Source: Saccharopolyspora hirsuta (GTDB lineage Bacteria; Actinomycetota; Actinomycetes; Mycobacteriales; Pseudonocardiaceae). Taken from it: 64,000 nt of DNA. The stretch covers positions 186,001 through 250,000 of the forward strand of contig NZ_VWPH01000012.1 of NCBI RefSeq assembly GCF_008630535.1, written 5' to 3'. Shown one piece after another: positions 42,446 through 51,168 of this stretch. The notes beneath the pieces were generated by a model. It was not told where the DNA came from and ran no database searches. It saw nothing but the letters and a program-made list of their open reading frames with translations. A program made the translations under genes and the position numbers. The number at the start of each line of letters is the position of its first letter. Position 1 is the stretch's first letter.

Positions 42446-44824
42446 TTAGGAGGGTGCGCCGTTGATCGCCTTGTCGTCGGACGGGGATGACTCCGCGATC
42501 GACGTCGAGCGCCGCTTGGAGACCACCACCGCGACGACGATCACCGCGACCGCCACCACCGCGATGCCGATGCGCACCGGGTGGTTCGCGCCAGCACCGA
42601 CGGAGAAGGCCACCACGGCCGGTGCGATCAGCACGGACACCAGGTTCATGACCTTCAGCAGCGGGTTGATCGCCGGGCCCGCGGTGTCCTTGAACGGGTC
42701 GCCGACGGTGTCGCCGATGACCGTGGCGGCGTGCGCCTCGGAGCCCTTGCCGCCGTGGTAGCCGTCCTCGACCAGCTTCTTCGAGTTGTCCCAGGCACCA
42801 CCGGAGTTGGCCAGGAAGATGGCCATCAGGGTGCCGGTGGCGATGGCACCGGCGAGGTAACCGGCCAGCGGGCCGACGCCGAGGCCGAAGCCGACCGCGA
42901 TCGGCGCCATCACCGCGAGCAGACCCGGCGTGGCCAGCTCGCGCAGCGAGTCGCGGGTGCAGATGTCGACCACCCGTCCGTACTCCGGGCGCTCCGAGCC
43001 GTCCATGATGCCCGGCTTGTCCTTGAACTGGCGGCGCACCTCGTAGACCACCGCGCCCGCGGCGCGCGAGACGGCGTTGATCGCCAGCCCGGAGAACAGG
43101 AACACCACGGCGGCACCGATGACCACGCCCACCAGCACGTTCGGCGCGTAGACGAAGAACTCCGAGATGCCGAGCTGGCCGCCCACGTCCACCAGCGCCG
43201 CACCGATCGCATCGGTGTAGGAGCCGAACAGCGCGGTCGCGGCCAGCACCGCGGTGGCGATCGCGATGCCCTTGGTGATCGCCTTGGTGGTGTTGCCGAC
43301 CGCGTCGAGCTCGGTGAGGATCTTCGCGCCCTCACCCTCGACGTCGCCGGACATCTCCGCGATGCCCTGCGCGTTGTCGCTGACCGGGCCGAAGGTGTCC
43401 ATCGCGACGATCACGCCGACGGTGGTCAGCAGACCGCACCCGGCCAGCGCGATGGCGAACAGCGCCACCGGCAGCGAACCGGACAGCAGGAACGCGCCGA
43501 ACACCGCCGCGCCGATGATCAGCGCGGTGTACACGGCGGATTCGAAGCCGACCGACAGCCCGGAGAGGATCACCGTCGCCGCGCCGGTCAGCGACGACTT
43601 GCCGACGTCGCGCACCGGGCGGTGCTCGGTCGCGGTGAAGTAGCCGGTCAGCTTGAGGATGACCACCGCGAGCAGGATGCCGATGATCACCGCGACGAGC
43701 GCGATCACCGCCGGGTTGCCGCTGGCCTGCTGCAGGGCCGGCGAGACGCCGTTGAGGTCGGCGAAGGAGCTGGGCAGGTACAGCAGCGCGGCGACCGCGC
43801 AGAGCACCGCCGAGATCGCCGCCGAGATGTAGAACGACCGGTTGATCGCGACCAGCGCGTTCTCCCCGCTGCGGGCCTTGGTGATGTAGACGCCGATCAC
43901 CGCGGTCAGCACGCCGATGGCGGGCACGATCAGCGGGAACAGCAGGCCGTGCAGGCCGAACGCGGCGGTGCCGAGGATCAGCGAGGCGACCAGGGTCACC
44001 GCGTAGGACTCGAACAGGTCGGCCGCCATCCCGGCGCAGTCGCCGACGTTGTCACCGACGTTGTCGGCGATGGTGGCGGCGTTGCGCGGGTCGTCCTCGG
44101 GGATGTTCTGCTCGACCTTGCCGACCAGGTCGGCACCCACGTCGGCGGCCTTGGTGAAGATGCCGCCGCCGACTCGCATGAACATGGCCAGCAGGGCGGC
44201 GCCGAAGCCGAAGCCCTCCAGCACGCGCGGCGCGCCACCGGCGTAGACCAGCACCACGAGCGCGGCGCCGAACAGGCCGAGGCCGACCGTGGTCATGCCG
44301 ACCACGCCGCCGGTGCGGAACGCGACGCGCATCGCCTTCTCGCGCCCCTCACCGGCTTCGCGGGCGGCAGCCGCGACGCGCACGTTCGCGCGGGTGGACA
44401 GCCACATGCCGAGGTAGCCGATGACGGCGGAGAACGCGGCGCCGAACAGGAAGAAGATCGAGCGGCCGATCTGCTCGCCGACCGTCTCCGCGGGCAGCGC
44501 GAACAGCAGCAGGAACACGACCACCGCGAAGATCGCCAGGGTGCGGAACTGCCGGTTCAGGTAGGCCGAAGCGCCTTCCTGCACGCCCTTGGCGATGTCC
44601 TGCATCTTGGCCGTGCCCTGGCCGGCGGACAGCACCTCCTTGATCAGGACGTAGCCGAAGGCCAACGCGGCCAGGGCGATCACCATCACCACTCCGACCA
44701 CTGCGTAGTCGGCGCCGCCGAGTTCGATTCCGGAGGCTTGTTGGGCGAGGTCCATCCGGGTTTGCGAGCTCGGTGGTGCAGCGCCCTGGGCCCAGCCGTG
44801 CTGGACCGGGGTGAGCAGGGACAT
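42446..44824 (-). CDS. hppA: Membrane-bound proton-translocating pyrophosphatase
   Basis: 792 residues and about 16 TM helices. Pyrophosphate/metal site motifs are visible: FTKAADVGADLVGKVEQ, PRNAATIADNVGDNVGDCAG, and the C-terminal GGAWDNSKK and IGDTVGDPFKD. The motif GNTTKAITKG has Lys at the position that separates K+-independent (Lys) from K+-dependent (Ala) enzymes, so this is predicted to be the K+-independent H+-pump. It couples PPi hydrolysis to proton export. ATG at 44824 has AGGAGG. The window also carries soluble ppa. Confidence 0.96.
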   Translation of the reverse strand: MSLLTPVQHGWAQGAAPPSSQTRMDLAQQASGIELGGADYAVVGVVMVIALAALAFGYVLIKEVLSAGQGTAKMQDIAKGVQEGASAYLNRQFRTLAIFAVVVFLLLFALPAETVGEQIGRSIFFLFGAAFSAVIGYLGMWLSTRANVRVAAAAREAGEGREKAMRVAFRTGGVVGMTTVGLGLFGAALVVLVYAGGAPRVLEGFGFGAALLAMFMRVGGGIFTKAADVGADLVGKVEQNIPEDDPRNAATIADNVGDNVGDCAGMAADLFESYAVTLVASLILGTAAFGLHGLLFPLIVPAIGVLTAVIGVYITKARSGENALVAINRSFYISAAISAVLCAVAALLYLPSSFADLNGVSPALQQASGNPAVIALVAVIIGILLAVVILKLTGYFTATEHRPVRDVGKSSLTGAATVILSGLSVGFESAVYTALIIGAAVFGAFLLSGSLPVALFAIALAGCGLLTTVGVIVAMDTFGPVSDNAQGIAEMSGDVEGEGAKILTELDAVGNTTKAITKGIAIATAVLAATALFGSYTDAIGAALVDVGGQLGISEFFVYAPNVLVGVVIGAAVVFLFSGLAINAVSRAAGAVVYEVRRQFKDKPGIMDGSERPEYGRVVDICTRDSLRELATPGLLAVMAPIAVGFGLGVGPLAGYLAGAIATGTLMAIFLANSGGAWDNSKKLVEDGYHGGKGSEAHAATVIGDTVGDPFKDTAGPAINPLLKVMNLVSVLIAPAVVAFSVGAGANHPVRIGIAVVAVAVIVVAVVVSKRRSTSIAESSPSDDKAINGAPS

Positions 44825-45267
44825 CCGTCCTCCTGGGTTGTGCTCGGTTCAGCACCGGAGGCCCGCCGACTCTCGACCGGCTCCAGTGCGCGGTAGGCGG
44901 CCCCGCCCGGTACGGCCGGTGATCGTCCGCTGGCCGTCCGTGGCGACGTCGTGGCTCGGGAGTCTATTCAGGCCCCGAGTGGCTTACCTCACGGTGTGAT
45001 ACGCACCTCTCTCCGACGTGGGAATCTGTTACCGATTGATCGATTCAGAGCTCTACTTGATCACCCGTTCGGGCCGATCTTGATTTGGACCGATCGGGTG
45101 ACATGAGGTATAGGGCGTGCTTTCGCAGAATCCGCCGGGACCCGGCCGCCGTCAGCCGCCCGCCCGGCGGTCCGCCCAGAACCATCCGATCGAGCGACAC
45201 CGACACAGCTGCGGGAATCGGGAACTCGTGCGCAGCGCCCGCACCGCCCTGTGCGAGGCTCGCTGAC
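44825..45267. promoter_or_regulatory. Divergent regulatory region hppA / helicase
   Basis: 443 bases with no gene. TTGGAC (45085-45090) and TATAGG (45109-45114), spaced 18, are a candidate promoter for the helicase. TCACCCG (45061-45067) and CGGGTGA (45097-45103) form an inverted repeat around it, a possible operator. The segment 44960-45115 is clearly less GC-rich than the genes. Confidence 0.45.
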
Positions 45268-47646
45268 GTGCGCGCAGCGGAGCAGAACAGAGGGAAGCGG
45301 TTGCTCGACCGCGTGCTGGCCGGGGTGCCGACCGGCGAATCACCGATCCGCCACGTCGCGCAGCTGCCGGACCGCCCGGCCCGCACCACCGACTGGCCGG
45401 AGTGGGTCCCGCCGCGGCTGGTCGACGCCCTCCGCGAGCGCGGCGCCGACGAGCCGTGGGTGCACCAGGTCGAGGGCGCGGAGGCCGTCCGGGCTGGTGA
45501 GCACGTCGTGGTCGCCACCGGCACGGCGTCGGGCAAGTCGCTGGTCTACCAACTGCCGGTGCTGTCCCGGCTGCTCGAGGACCGCCGCGCGACCGCGCTC
45601 TACCTGGCGCCCACCAAGGCGCTGGGCGCCGACCAGCTGCGCACCGTCGACGAGCTCGGGCTGAAGGAGGTCCGCGCGGCCGCCTTCGACGGGGACACCC
45701 CGCAGGTGGAGCGGGACTGGATCCGCGCGCACGGCCGGTGGATCTTCACCAACCCGGACATGCTGCACTACGGCGTCCTGCCCGGGCACGGCCGGTGGGC
45801 CCGGTTCTTCCGGCAGCTCACCCACGTCGTGGTGGACGAGTGCCACACCTACCGCGGGGTGTTCGGGTCGCACGTCGCGCTCCTGCTGCGCCGCCTGCGC
45901 CGGGTCGCGCAGCACTACGGCGCGGACCCGGTCTTCGTGCTCGCCTCCGCCACCGTCTCCGACCCCGATGCGCTGGCCCAGCGGCTCACCGGGGTGCCCT
46001 GCCGCGCCATCACCGACGACGGCTCGCCGCGCGGGGCGCGGACCATCGCGCTCTGGGAACCGCCGCTGCTGGAGGAGATCATCGGCGAGAACGGCGCCCC
46101 GGTGCGCCGGGCCGCGAGCACCGAGGCCGCGAGGATCATGACCGAGCTGGTCATCGAGGACGCCCGCACGCTGGCGTTCATCCGGTCCCGGCGCGGCGTC
46201 GAGCTGGCCGCGATCGCCGCGCAGCGCGCGCTGTCCGAAGTGGACGAATCGCTGCCCGGCAAGGTCGCCTCCTACCGCGGCGGGTACCTGCCCGAGGACC
46301 GGCGCGAGCTGGAGCGCTCGCTGCTCACCGGTCAGCTGCGCGCGGTGGCCACCACCAACGCGCTGGAGCTGGGCGTCGACATCTCCGGGCTCGACGCCGT
46401 GGTGGTCGCCGGGTACCCGGGCACGCTGGCCTCGTTCTGGCAGCAGGCCGGTCGCGCCGGGCGGGACGGCGAGGGCGCACTGGTGGTGTTCGTGGCGCGG
46501 GACGACCCGCTGGACACCTACCTGGTGCACCACCCGCCCGCGATGCTCGACCGGCCGGTCGAGGCGACGGTGCTCGACCCGACCAACCCGTACGTGCTCG
46601 AGCCGCACCTGGCCTGCGCCGCCGCGGAACTGCCGCTCGACGAGGACTCGTTCGAGATCTTCGGCGGCGAGGCCGCCGAACGCGCGGTGCAGGCCCTCAC
46701 CGCGGACGGCGTGCTGCGCAAGCGCCCGCACGGCTGGTTCTGGACCTCCCGCGAACGTCCACATCGGAACGTGGAGCTGCGCGGCGCCGGTGGTCACCCG
46801 ATCGCCGTGGTGGAGGGCGACTCCGGCCGGATGCTGGGCACCGTGGACCCGGACTCCGCCTGCTCCACCGTGCACCCGGGGGCCGTGTACCTGCACCGCG
46901 GCGAGTCCTTCGTGGTGGACGACCTGGACCTGGAGAACGGCATCGCGCTGGTGCACGAGGAGAGCCCGGACTGGACGACCTCGCCGCGCAACGTCGTGGA
47001 CATCTCGGTGCTGCGGACCATCGAGCGCCGGGACACCGGCCGCGGGGTGACGGTGTGCCTCGGCGAGGTAGAGGTCACCTCGCAGGTCGTCGGCTACCTG
47101 CGGAAACGACCGTCCGGCGAGGTGCTGGACCAGGTCGCGCTGGACCTCCCGGCGCAGACCCTGCTGACCCGCGCGGTCTGGTACACGGTCAGCGACGAGC
47201 TGCTGATGAGCAGCGCACCGGGGGGCGCCGGGCTGGATCCGGCGCGCATCCCCGGTGCGCTGCATGCCGCCGAGCACGCGGCGATCGGCCTGCTACCGCT
47301 GTTCGCGACCTGCGATCGTTGGGACATCGGCGGGGTGTCCACCGCGATGCACGCCGACACCGGGGAGGCAACGGTGTTCGTGCACGACGGGCATCCGGGA
47401 GGGGCCGGATTCGCCGATCGCGGTTTTGCCGCATTGGTCCCGTGGTTGGCCGCGACGCGGGAAGCGATCGCTTCCTGCGACTGCCCGGCTGGGTGCCCGT
47501 CCTGCGTTCAGTCGCCCAAGTGCGGGAACGGCAACGAACCGCTGGACAAGGCGGGGGCGGTGGCTGTTCTCGATGCGGTGTCGACCGTGCTCGGAGGCGG
47601 CACCGGTGGATCGGCTGGGCTGCACGACCGTCCGCAACAGGTCTGA
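45268..47646 (+). CDS. DECH-box helicase with DUF1998 Zn-binding domain (MrfA/Hrq1 type)
   Basis: 792 residues. Superfamily 2 helicase motifs: ATGTASGKSLVYQLP (Walker A), VVVDECHTYRG (DECH), SATVSDP (III), TTNALELGVDISGLDAVVVAG and QQAGRAGRDGEG (VI). The C-terminal DUF1998 region has the cysteine cluster CDCPAGCPSC...PKCGNGNEPLD. This is the MrfA/Hrq1 group; MrfA of B. subtilis acts in mitomycin-damage repair, and M. tuberculosis has the homologue Rv3649. GTG at 45268. Divergent from hppA. Confidence 0.92.
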   Translation: MRAAEQNRGKRLLDRVLAGVPTGESPIRHVAQLPDRPARTTDWPEWVPPRLVDALRERGADEPWVHQVEGAEAVRAGEHVVVATGTASGKSLVYQLPVLSRLLEDRRATALYLAPTKALGADQLRTVDELGLKEVRAAAFDGDTPQVERDWIRAHGRWIFTNPDMLHYGVLPGHGRWARFFRQLTHVVVDECHTYRGVFGSHVALLLRRLRRVAQHYGADPVFVLASATVSDPDALAQRLTGVPCRAITDDGSPRGARTIALWEPPLLEEIIGENGAPVRRAASTEAARIMTELVIEDARTLAFIRSRRGVELAAIAAQRALSEVDESLPGKVASYRGGYLPEDRRELERSLLTGQLRAVATTNALELGVDISGLDAVVVAGYPGTLASFWQQAGRAGRDGEGALVVFVARDDPLDTYLVHHPPAMLDRPVEATVLDPTNPYVLEPHLACAAAELPLDEDSFEIFGGEAAERAVQALTADGVLRKRPHGWFWTSRERPHRNVELRGAGGHPIAVVEGDSGRMLGTVDPDSACSTVHPGAVYLHRGESFVVDDLDLENGIALVHEESPDWTTSPRNVVDISVLRTIERRDTGRGVTVCLGEVEVTSQVVGYLRKRPSGEVLDQVALDLPAQTLLTRAVWYTVSDELLMSSAPGGAGLDPARIPGALHAAEHAAIGLLPLFATCDRWDIGGVSTAMHADTGEATVFVHDGHPGGAGFADRGFAALVPWLAATREAIASCDCPAGCPSCVQSPKCGNGNEPLDKAGAVAVLDAVSTVLGGGTGGSAGLHDRPQQV

Positions 47647-47742
47647 GCACAGGGGAACTGGTGCGTGCTCGGGGAGGTGCGGGGTCCGGTCGCGTCGGGG
47701 AGCCCGGGCGCGGATGCCGATCCGGTCGGGGCCGGCACGGTC

Positions 47743-47761
47743 GGCAGGTGCGTCACCTGCC
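47743..47761. terminator. Short hairpin between helicase and prim-pol genes
   Basis: GGCAGGTG (47743-47750) and CACCTGCC (47754-47761), a perfect 8-bp stem with CGT loop, overlapping the last codons of the prim-pol gene and lying between convergent genes. Confidence 0.45.
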
Positions 47762-48418
47762 TGCCGCGAGGAGTTCCGCCACGTCTGCGTTGTTGTCAAG
47801 GTGCTCGCGACCCGTGCGGAGGGCGTCCTGCACGAAGTCCGGGGTGGGCAGCCGCCAGGCGCAGACCTCCGGCTTGACCCGCCAGTGCACCTGGCCGCCC
47901 GGGTAGGCGGTCGGGGGCATGGCCACCCAGCTCCCCTTGCCGTGCAAGCGGATTCCGGGCACGTCGGCCAGGTCCGCGGCGAGTTTGCCGCCACCGGCCG
48001 TCAGGAAGTACCAGCGCCCGCGCGGGGTCGCCACGATCGGCACCGGGAAGCCCAGGGCGCGCAGCACCGAGGCACCGGCCCGGCCGAGCTCCGCGTCGAC
48101 CTCGAGCGCGTCGACCGTGCTCCCGGTGGCGATCAGCAGGCTGTAGGGGCGTTCGGCCCACCAGGCGGTGACGTCGTCGGGGTTGGTGCCCAGCCGGGTC
48201 TGCCAGTCGCGGTGCACCGGCATCGGGCCGTGCTCCTGACGGCCGTGCCGACCGATCCAGTGATCTCCTTCGGGGTAGGTTCCGGGAAGCATCGGCCACC
48301 CGCGCGAGGCCAATCCGATTGCCTGCACGCGCAGTTCGATCCGGCTGCTGGTCAACCCGGCCGGGTGGGCCGGGACGCCGCGGAAGGCGCCTTGCCACCT
48401 CTCCGCCGACCAATGCAT
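47753..48418 (-). CDS. Stand-alone bifunctional DNA primase/polymerase N-terminal domain
   Basis: 221 residues, about the size of the prim-pol domain alone. IELRVQAIGLASRGWPMLP, LGTNPDDVTAWWAERPYSLLIATG, the acidic VDALEVDAELG (the catalytic D/E pair of AEP primases), PIVATPRGRWYFLT and IRLHGKGSWVAMPPTAYPGG match prim-pol modules. In plasmid and phage proteins this domain is fused to a helicase; none is adjacent. Role uncertain; repair or a relic of a mobile element is possible. ATG at 48418 has AGGAGG. Confidence 0.8.
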   Translation of the reverse strand: MHWSAERWQGAFRGVPAHPAGLTSSRIELRVQAIGLASRGWPMLPGTYPEGDHWIGRHGRQEHGPMPVHRDWQTRLGTNPDDVTAWWAERPYSLLIATGSTVDALEVDAELGRAGASVLRALGFPVPIVATPRGRWYFLTAGGGKLAADLADVPGIRLHGKGSWVAMPPTAYPGGQVHWRVKPEVCAWRLPTPDFVQDALRTGREHLDNNADVAELLAAGR

Positions 48419-48704
48419 CTGTTCCGCCTCCTTGCTCCACAGTGGGCGGTGGACCGGCGGTCTCGGGGAACCACCTGGTTCGCGACCTCGTTGTCGTGAA
48501 CCTTGAGTCTTCCCGCTCACACCACTAATCAACGGCATGCCACCCCGTCGAGTACACCCCGCGTCGGCGACCGGTCGTTCAGCCGCGACGAACGCGTCCC
48601 GGCGGAACACCACAACCGAAAGATCACCGGGGTGAACGGCTCCGGAACTGCTGTTGGCCCGGACCTTTCCGACCGTTCGTCGACCGTTCGTCGCGGCGGT
48701 CCGA

Positions 48705-49052
48705 TCAGCCGCCGTCCGGCCCCGCGTGCGCCCGTGCGCTGGCCTTTCCCGCCAGCGGCACCACCGGCGGAAGATCAGCTTCGACCGTCACGCGGGCGTT
48801 CCACCCCGCCAACCGGCACTCGACGACCGCGGCCCGCATGCCGTCGGCCACCTGCGCGGCCCGCGCACAGGCCACTTCCGGCCCGCGCGGCGCGTGCGCG
48901 GCGGCCGCCAGCGCCGCGAGGTCGGCAGCCCCTTCCGCGCGGTGCCGGGCGATGGTCGCCGCGCCGAGCTGGAGGACGAGCACGAGCAGCGAGAGCAGCG
49001 CCAGCACCAGGATCGCGGACAACGCCGTCGCCGCTCCCCGATCGCCGTTCAT
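48705..49052 (-). CDS. TadE/RcpC-like pseudopilin of the tad cluster (Rv3654c-type)
   Basis: 115 residues. An N-terminal hydrophobic helix preceded by GDRGAATALSAILVLALLSLLV, then a soluble domain with AEGAADLAALAAAAH and a cysteine pair (ACARAA, VVECRLAG). This is the 'helicase/secretion neighbourhood TadE-like' family. ATG at 49052 overlaps the TGA of the preceding gene (ATGA), indicating coupling within the tad operon. Confidence 0.85.
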   Translation of the reverse strand: MNGDRGAATALSAILVLALLSLLVLVLQLGAATIARHRAEGAADLAALAAAAHAPRGPEVACARAAQVADGMRAAVVECRLAGWNARVTVEADLPPVVPLAGKASARAHAGPDGG

Positions 49053-49435
49053 CGCACCACCTGCCCTTCCACGCCCGGTTCCAGCACGGCGACCGCGCGC
49101 GCGTGCAGCCAGCGGCCGGGCAGCTGGGCGGGCAGCGGCATGCTCACCTCCGTGCGGACGACGTCGCCGTCCACCTGCACCGCCAGCGCCGCACCGGCCG
49201 GAGCCACCCGGTGCACGGCTTCGTCGGCCCGCGACCGGTCACCGCGCGCCACCAGCCTGGCCGCCTCCACCGCCGCGTCAGTGCAGCGGAGGTGGCCGAT
49301 CAGCGCGTTCGCGCCGACCAGGGCCAGCGCGAACACCGCGACCACCGAGCAGATGCCCAGCGCGGCCTCGACCGTCACCGCGCCGCGGTCGGGTGCTCCG
49401 GCGCCCTGCGGCACCGGAGCCACCTGCGCCGCCAT
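49049..49435 (-). CDS. TadE-like minor pilin (Rv3655c-type)
   Basis: 128 residues: DRGAVTVEAALGICSVVAVF near the start is the Flp/TadE N-terminal helix with conserved V-T-V-E; the rest is a small soluble domain. ATG at 49435 shares its first base with the stop of the DUF4244 gene (TGATG), and its own stop overlaps the next gene (ATGA). Confidence 0.85.
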   Translation of the reverse strand: MAAQVAPVPQGAGAPDRGAVTVEAALGICSVVAVFALALVGANALIGHLRCTDAAVEAARLVARGDRSRADEAVHRVAPAGAALAVQVDGDVVRTEVSMPLPAQLPGRWLHARAVAVLEPGVEGQVVR

Positions 49436-49647
49436 CAGACGCCGCCACCCTCCAGGCTGCGCTCGATGAGCCCGGTGAGCGCCTCCTTGATCGTGCCGCC
49501 GGTGACGATCTCGAACAGCAGCGAGGCGAACGCGACCGCGGCCACCGTCCCCATCGCGTACTCCGCGGTCGTCATCCCGCCATCGCCGTGCAGCAGCGCG
49601 CGGAGCCGTCCCGCCGCCCGCCGAACCGGCAGGTCCACCTTCGTCAT
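49435..49647 (-). CDS. DUF4244 protein, Flp-pilin-like subunit
   Basis: 70 residues. A positively charged leader ends in GDGGMTTAEYAMGTVAAVAF: G followed by five residues to a conserved Glu is the prepilin-peptidase pattern, so this is probably the major pilin-like subunit. It sits in the same position as mycobacterial Rv3656c. ATG at 49647. A 31-base gap separates it from tadC, the largest inside the operon. Confidence 0.85.
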   Translation of the reverse strand: MTKVDLPVRRAAGRLRALLHGDGGMTTAEYAMGTVAAVAFASLLFEIVTGGTIKEALTGLIERSLEGGGV

Positions 49648-49678
49648 CTCTCCTCCATTCGTCCACAGTGGTCTTTCG

Positions 49679-50380
49679 CTATCCCGGGAAGGTCAGCCGG
49701 TGCAGGGTGCCCACGACCACGGGTGCCACGCCGAGGCACAGGAACGCGGGCAGGAAGCACAGGCCGAGCGGCGCGGAGATCCACACCGCGACCCGCTGCG
49801 CCCGGGCTTCGGCCTGCTCGGCGACCGTGGCGCGGGCGTGCTCGGCCAGTTCCGCGGCGACCTCGGCCAAGCCCTGCCCGGTGCGCGCGGTCCGCCGCGC
49901 GGCGCGGGCGAGCTCGGCGGTGTCCGGATTGGACAGCGCTGGTTCCCAGCTGGTCACCGCGTCCGATCCGAGCGCGAGGTGATCGGCGACCTCGCGCAGG
50001 GTTCGGCGCGCGGCACCGGCCAGTTCCTCGGCCACCGCCTGCACCACGACCGGCACCGGCAGGCCCGCCCGCATTCCCGCGGCCAGCAGGTCCCAGCCAG
50101 CCGCCAGCACCAGCGGATCGGTCCGCTCGCGCCTTCGAGCCGCCAGCGCTGACCACCGGCGTGCGGCGATCGCGGCTGCAGAGCCGATCAGCACGCCAAT
50201 GACCAGGCCGAACATCTGCGCGGCGACCGAACCCGCGGCCAGCGGGAGCACCCACGCGATGGCGGACGTCCGCTGCCGCGGCCGAGACCGCGGGCGCAGC
50301 GAGCTCAGCCTCGCTCGCCCCGAAGGCGTCGGGTCGATCAGCACCGCAGCTGCCACAAGCGCCGGAACCGCTTCGATCAC
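49679..50380 (-). CDS. tadC: TadC-like type II/IV secretion membrane protein
   Basis: 233 residues with a T2SSF-type domain: helices near the N-terminus (AWVLPLAAGSVAAQMFGLV, IGVLIGSAAAIA), the cytoplasmic coil AELARAARRTARTGQGLAEV, and a C-terminal TM pair (WISAPLGLCFLPAFLCLG). It is the inner-membrane platform with TadB. GTG at 50380 overlaps tadB's TGA (GTGA). Confidence 0.88.
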   Translation of the reverse strand: MIEAVPALVAAAVLIDPTPSGRARLSSLRPRSRPRQRTSAIAWVLPLAAGSVAAQMFGLVIGVLIGSAAAIAARRWSALAARRRERTDPLVLAAGWDLLAAGMRAGLPVPVVVQAVAEELAGAARRTLREVADHLALGSDAVTSWEPALSNPDTAELARAARRTARTGQGLAEVAAELAEHARATVAEQAEARAQRVAVWISAPLGLCFLPAFLCLGVAPVVVGTLHRLTFPG

Positions 50381-51168
50381 GACGCCACCGCCTCGGTCAG
50401 CCGCAGCGTCCAGCTCGCGCCTGCCGCCAGCAGGGCCGTTCCGACCAGCAACATCAGCTGTCCGAGCAGCCCGCCGTTGAGCACCGCGAGCGGAGCCGAT
50501 CCGATGGCTTCGCCGAACAGCAGGCCGCAGACCGGCAGCCCGGTGAGCACGGCCGCCGTCGAGCGCGGACCGGCCAGCTTCGCGTCGACGCCGCGCCGAA
50601 AGGCCGTGCGCCGCTCGACATCGCGGCGGACCGCGTCGAGCAGGTCGGCCAGCGCGACACCGTGCCGCTCCGCCAGCGCCCACGCCCTGGCGATCCGCCC
50701 CAGCGGCGCGCGCAGCTCGACGAGCTCGTGGTTCCGCAGGACCGTCGCCACGTCACCGCCGAGCCGGACCGTGGTCGCCATGTCCCGGAAGACTCCGGCG
50801 ATCACCGCCCCGGCCTCGGCCGCAGCCCCTTCCGCGGCTGAAGCGGGATGCGCGCCCGCGCGCAGCTGAGCCACCAGCAACCGCAAACCCGCCGTCAGCT
50901 CGTCGGCCCGGGCGAGCCTGTCCCGCCGTCCCCGCAGCGAGCGCCAGTGGTGCGCGCCGAGCAGCGCCAACCCGGCTCCGGAGAGCAGGCCTGCCGGACC
51001 AGCGACGAAGAACCCGACGACCGCCGATGCCAGGACCACCAGCAGCCGCAGGTGGCGGACCGGTCCGAGTGCCGGCCGCACCGGTCTCGGGCGGAGCCGG
51101 TCGCGGGCGTGGACCTCCGGCCAGCACAGGGCAGCGGCGGCGGCCGCCAGCAGCGCGAGGATCAGCAC
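50377..51168 (-). CDS. tadB: TadB-like secretion membrane protein
   Basis: 263 residues. N-terminal TM helix after the GTG at 51168 (VLILALLAAAAAALCW), a second pair near RHLRLLVVLASAVVGFFV, then the T2SSF domain ELTAGLRLLVAQLRAGAHP and ALAERHGVALADLLDAV, and two C-terminal helices. The start overlaps the end of tadA by seven bases, so translation is coupled. Confidence 0.88.
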   Translation of the reverse strand: MLILALLAAAAAALCWPEVHARDRLRPRPVRPALGPVRHLRLLVVLASAVVGFFVAGPAGLLSGAGLALLGAHHWRSLRGRRDRLARADELTAGLRLLVAQLRAGAHPASAAEGAAAEAGAVIAGVFRDMATTVRLGGDVATVLRNHELVELRAPLGRIARAWALAERHGVALADLLDAVRRDVERRTAFRRGVDAKLAGPRSTAAVLTGLPVCGLLFGEAIGSAPLAVLNGGLLGQLMLLVGTALLAAGASWTLRLTEAVAS

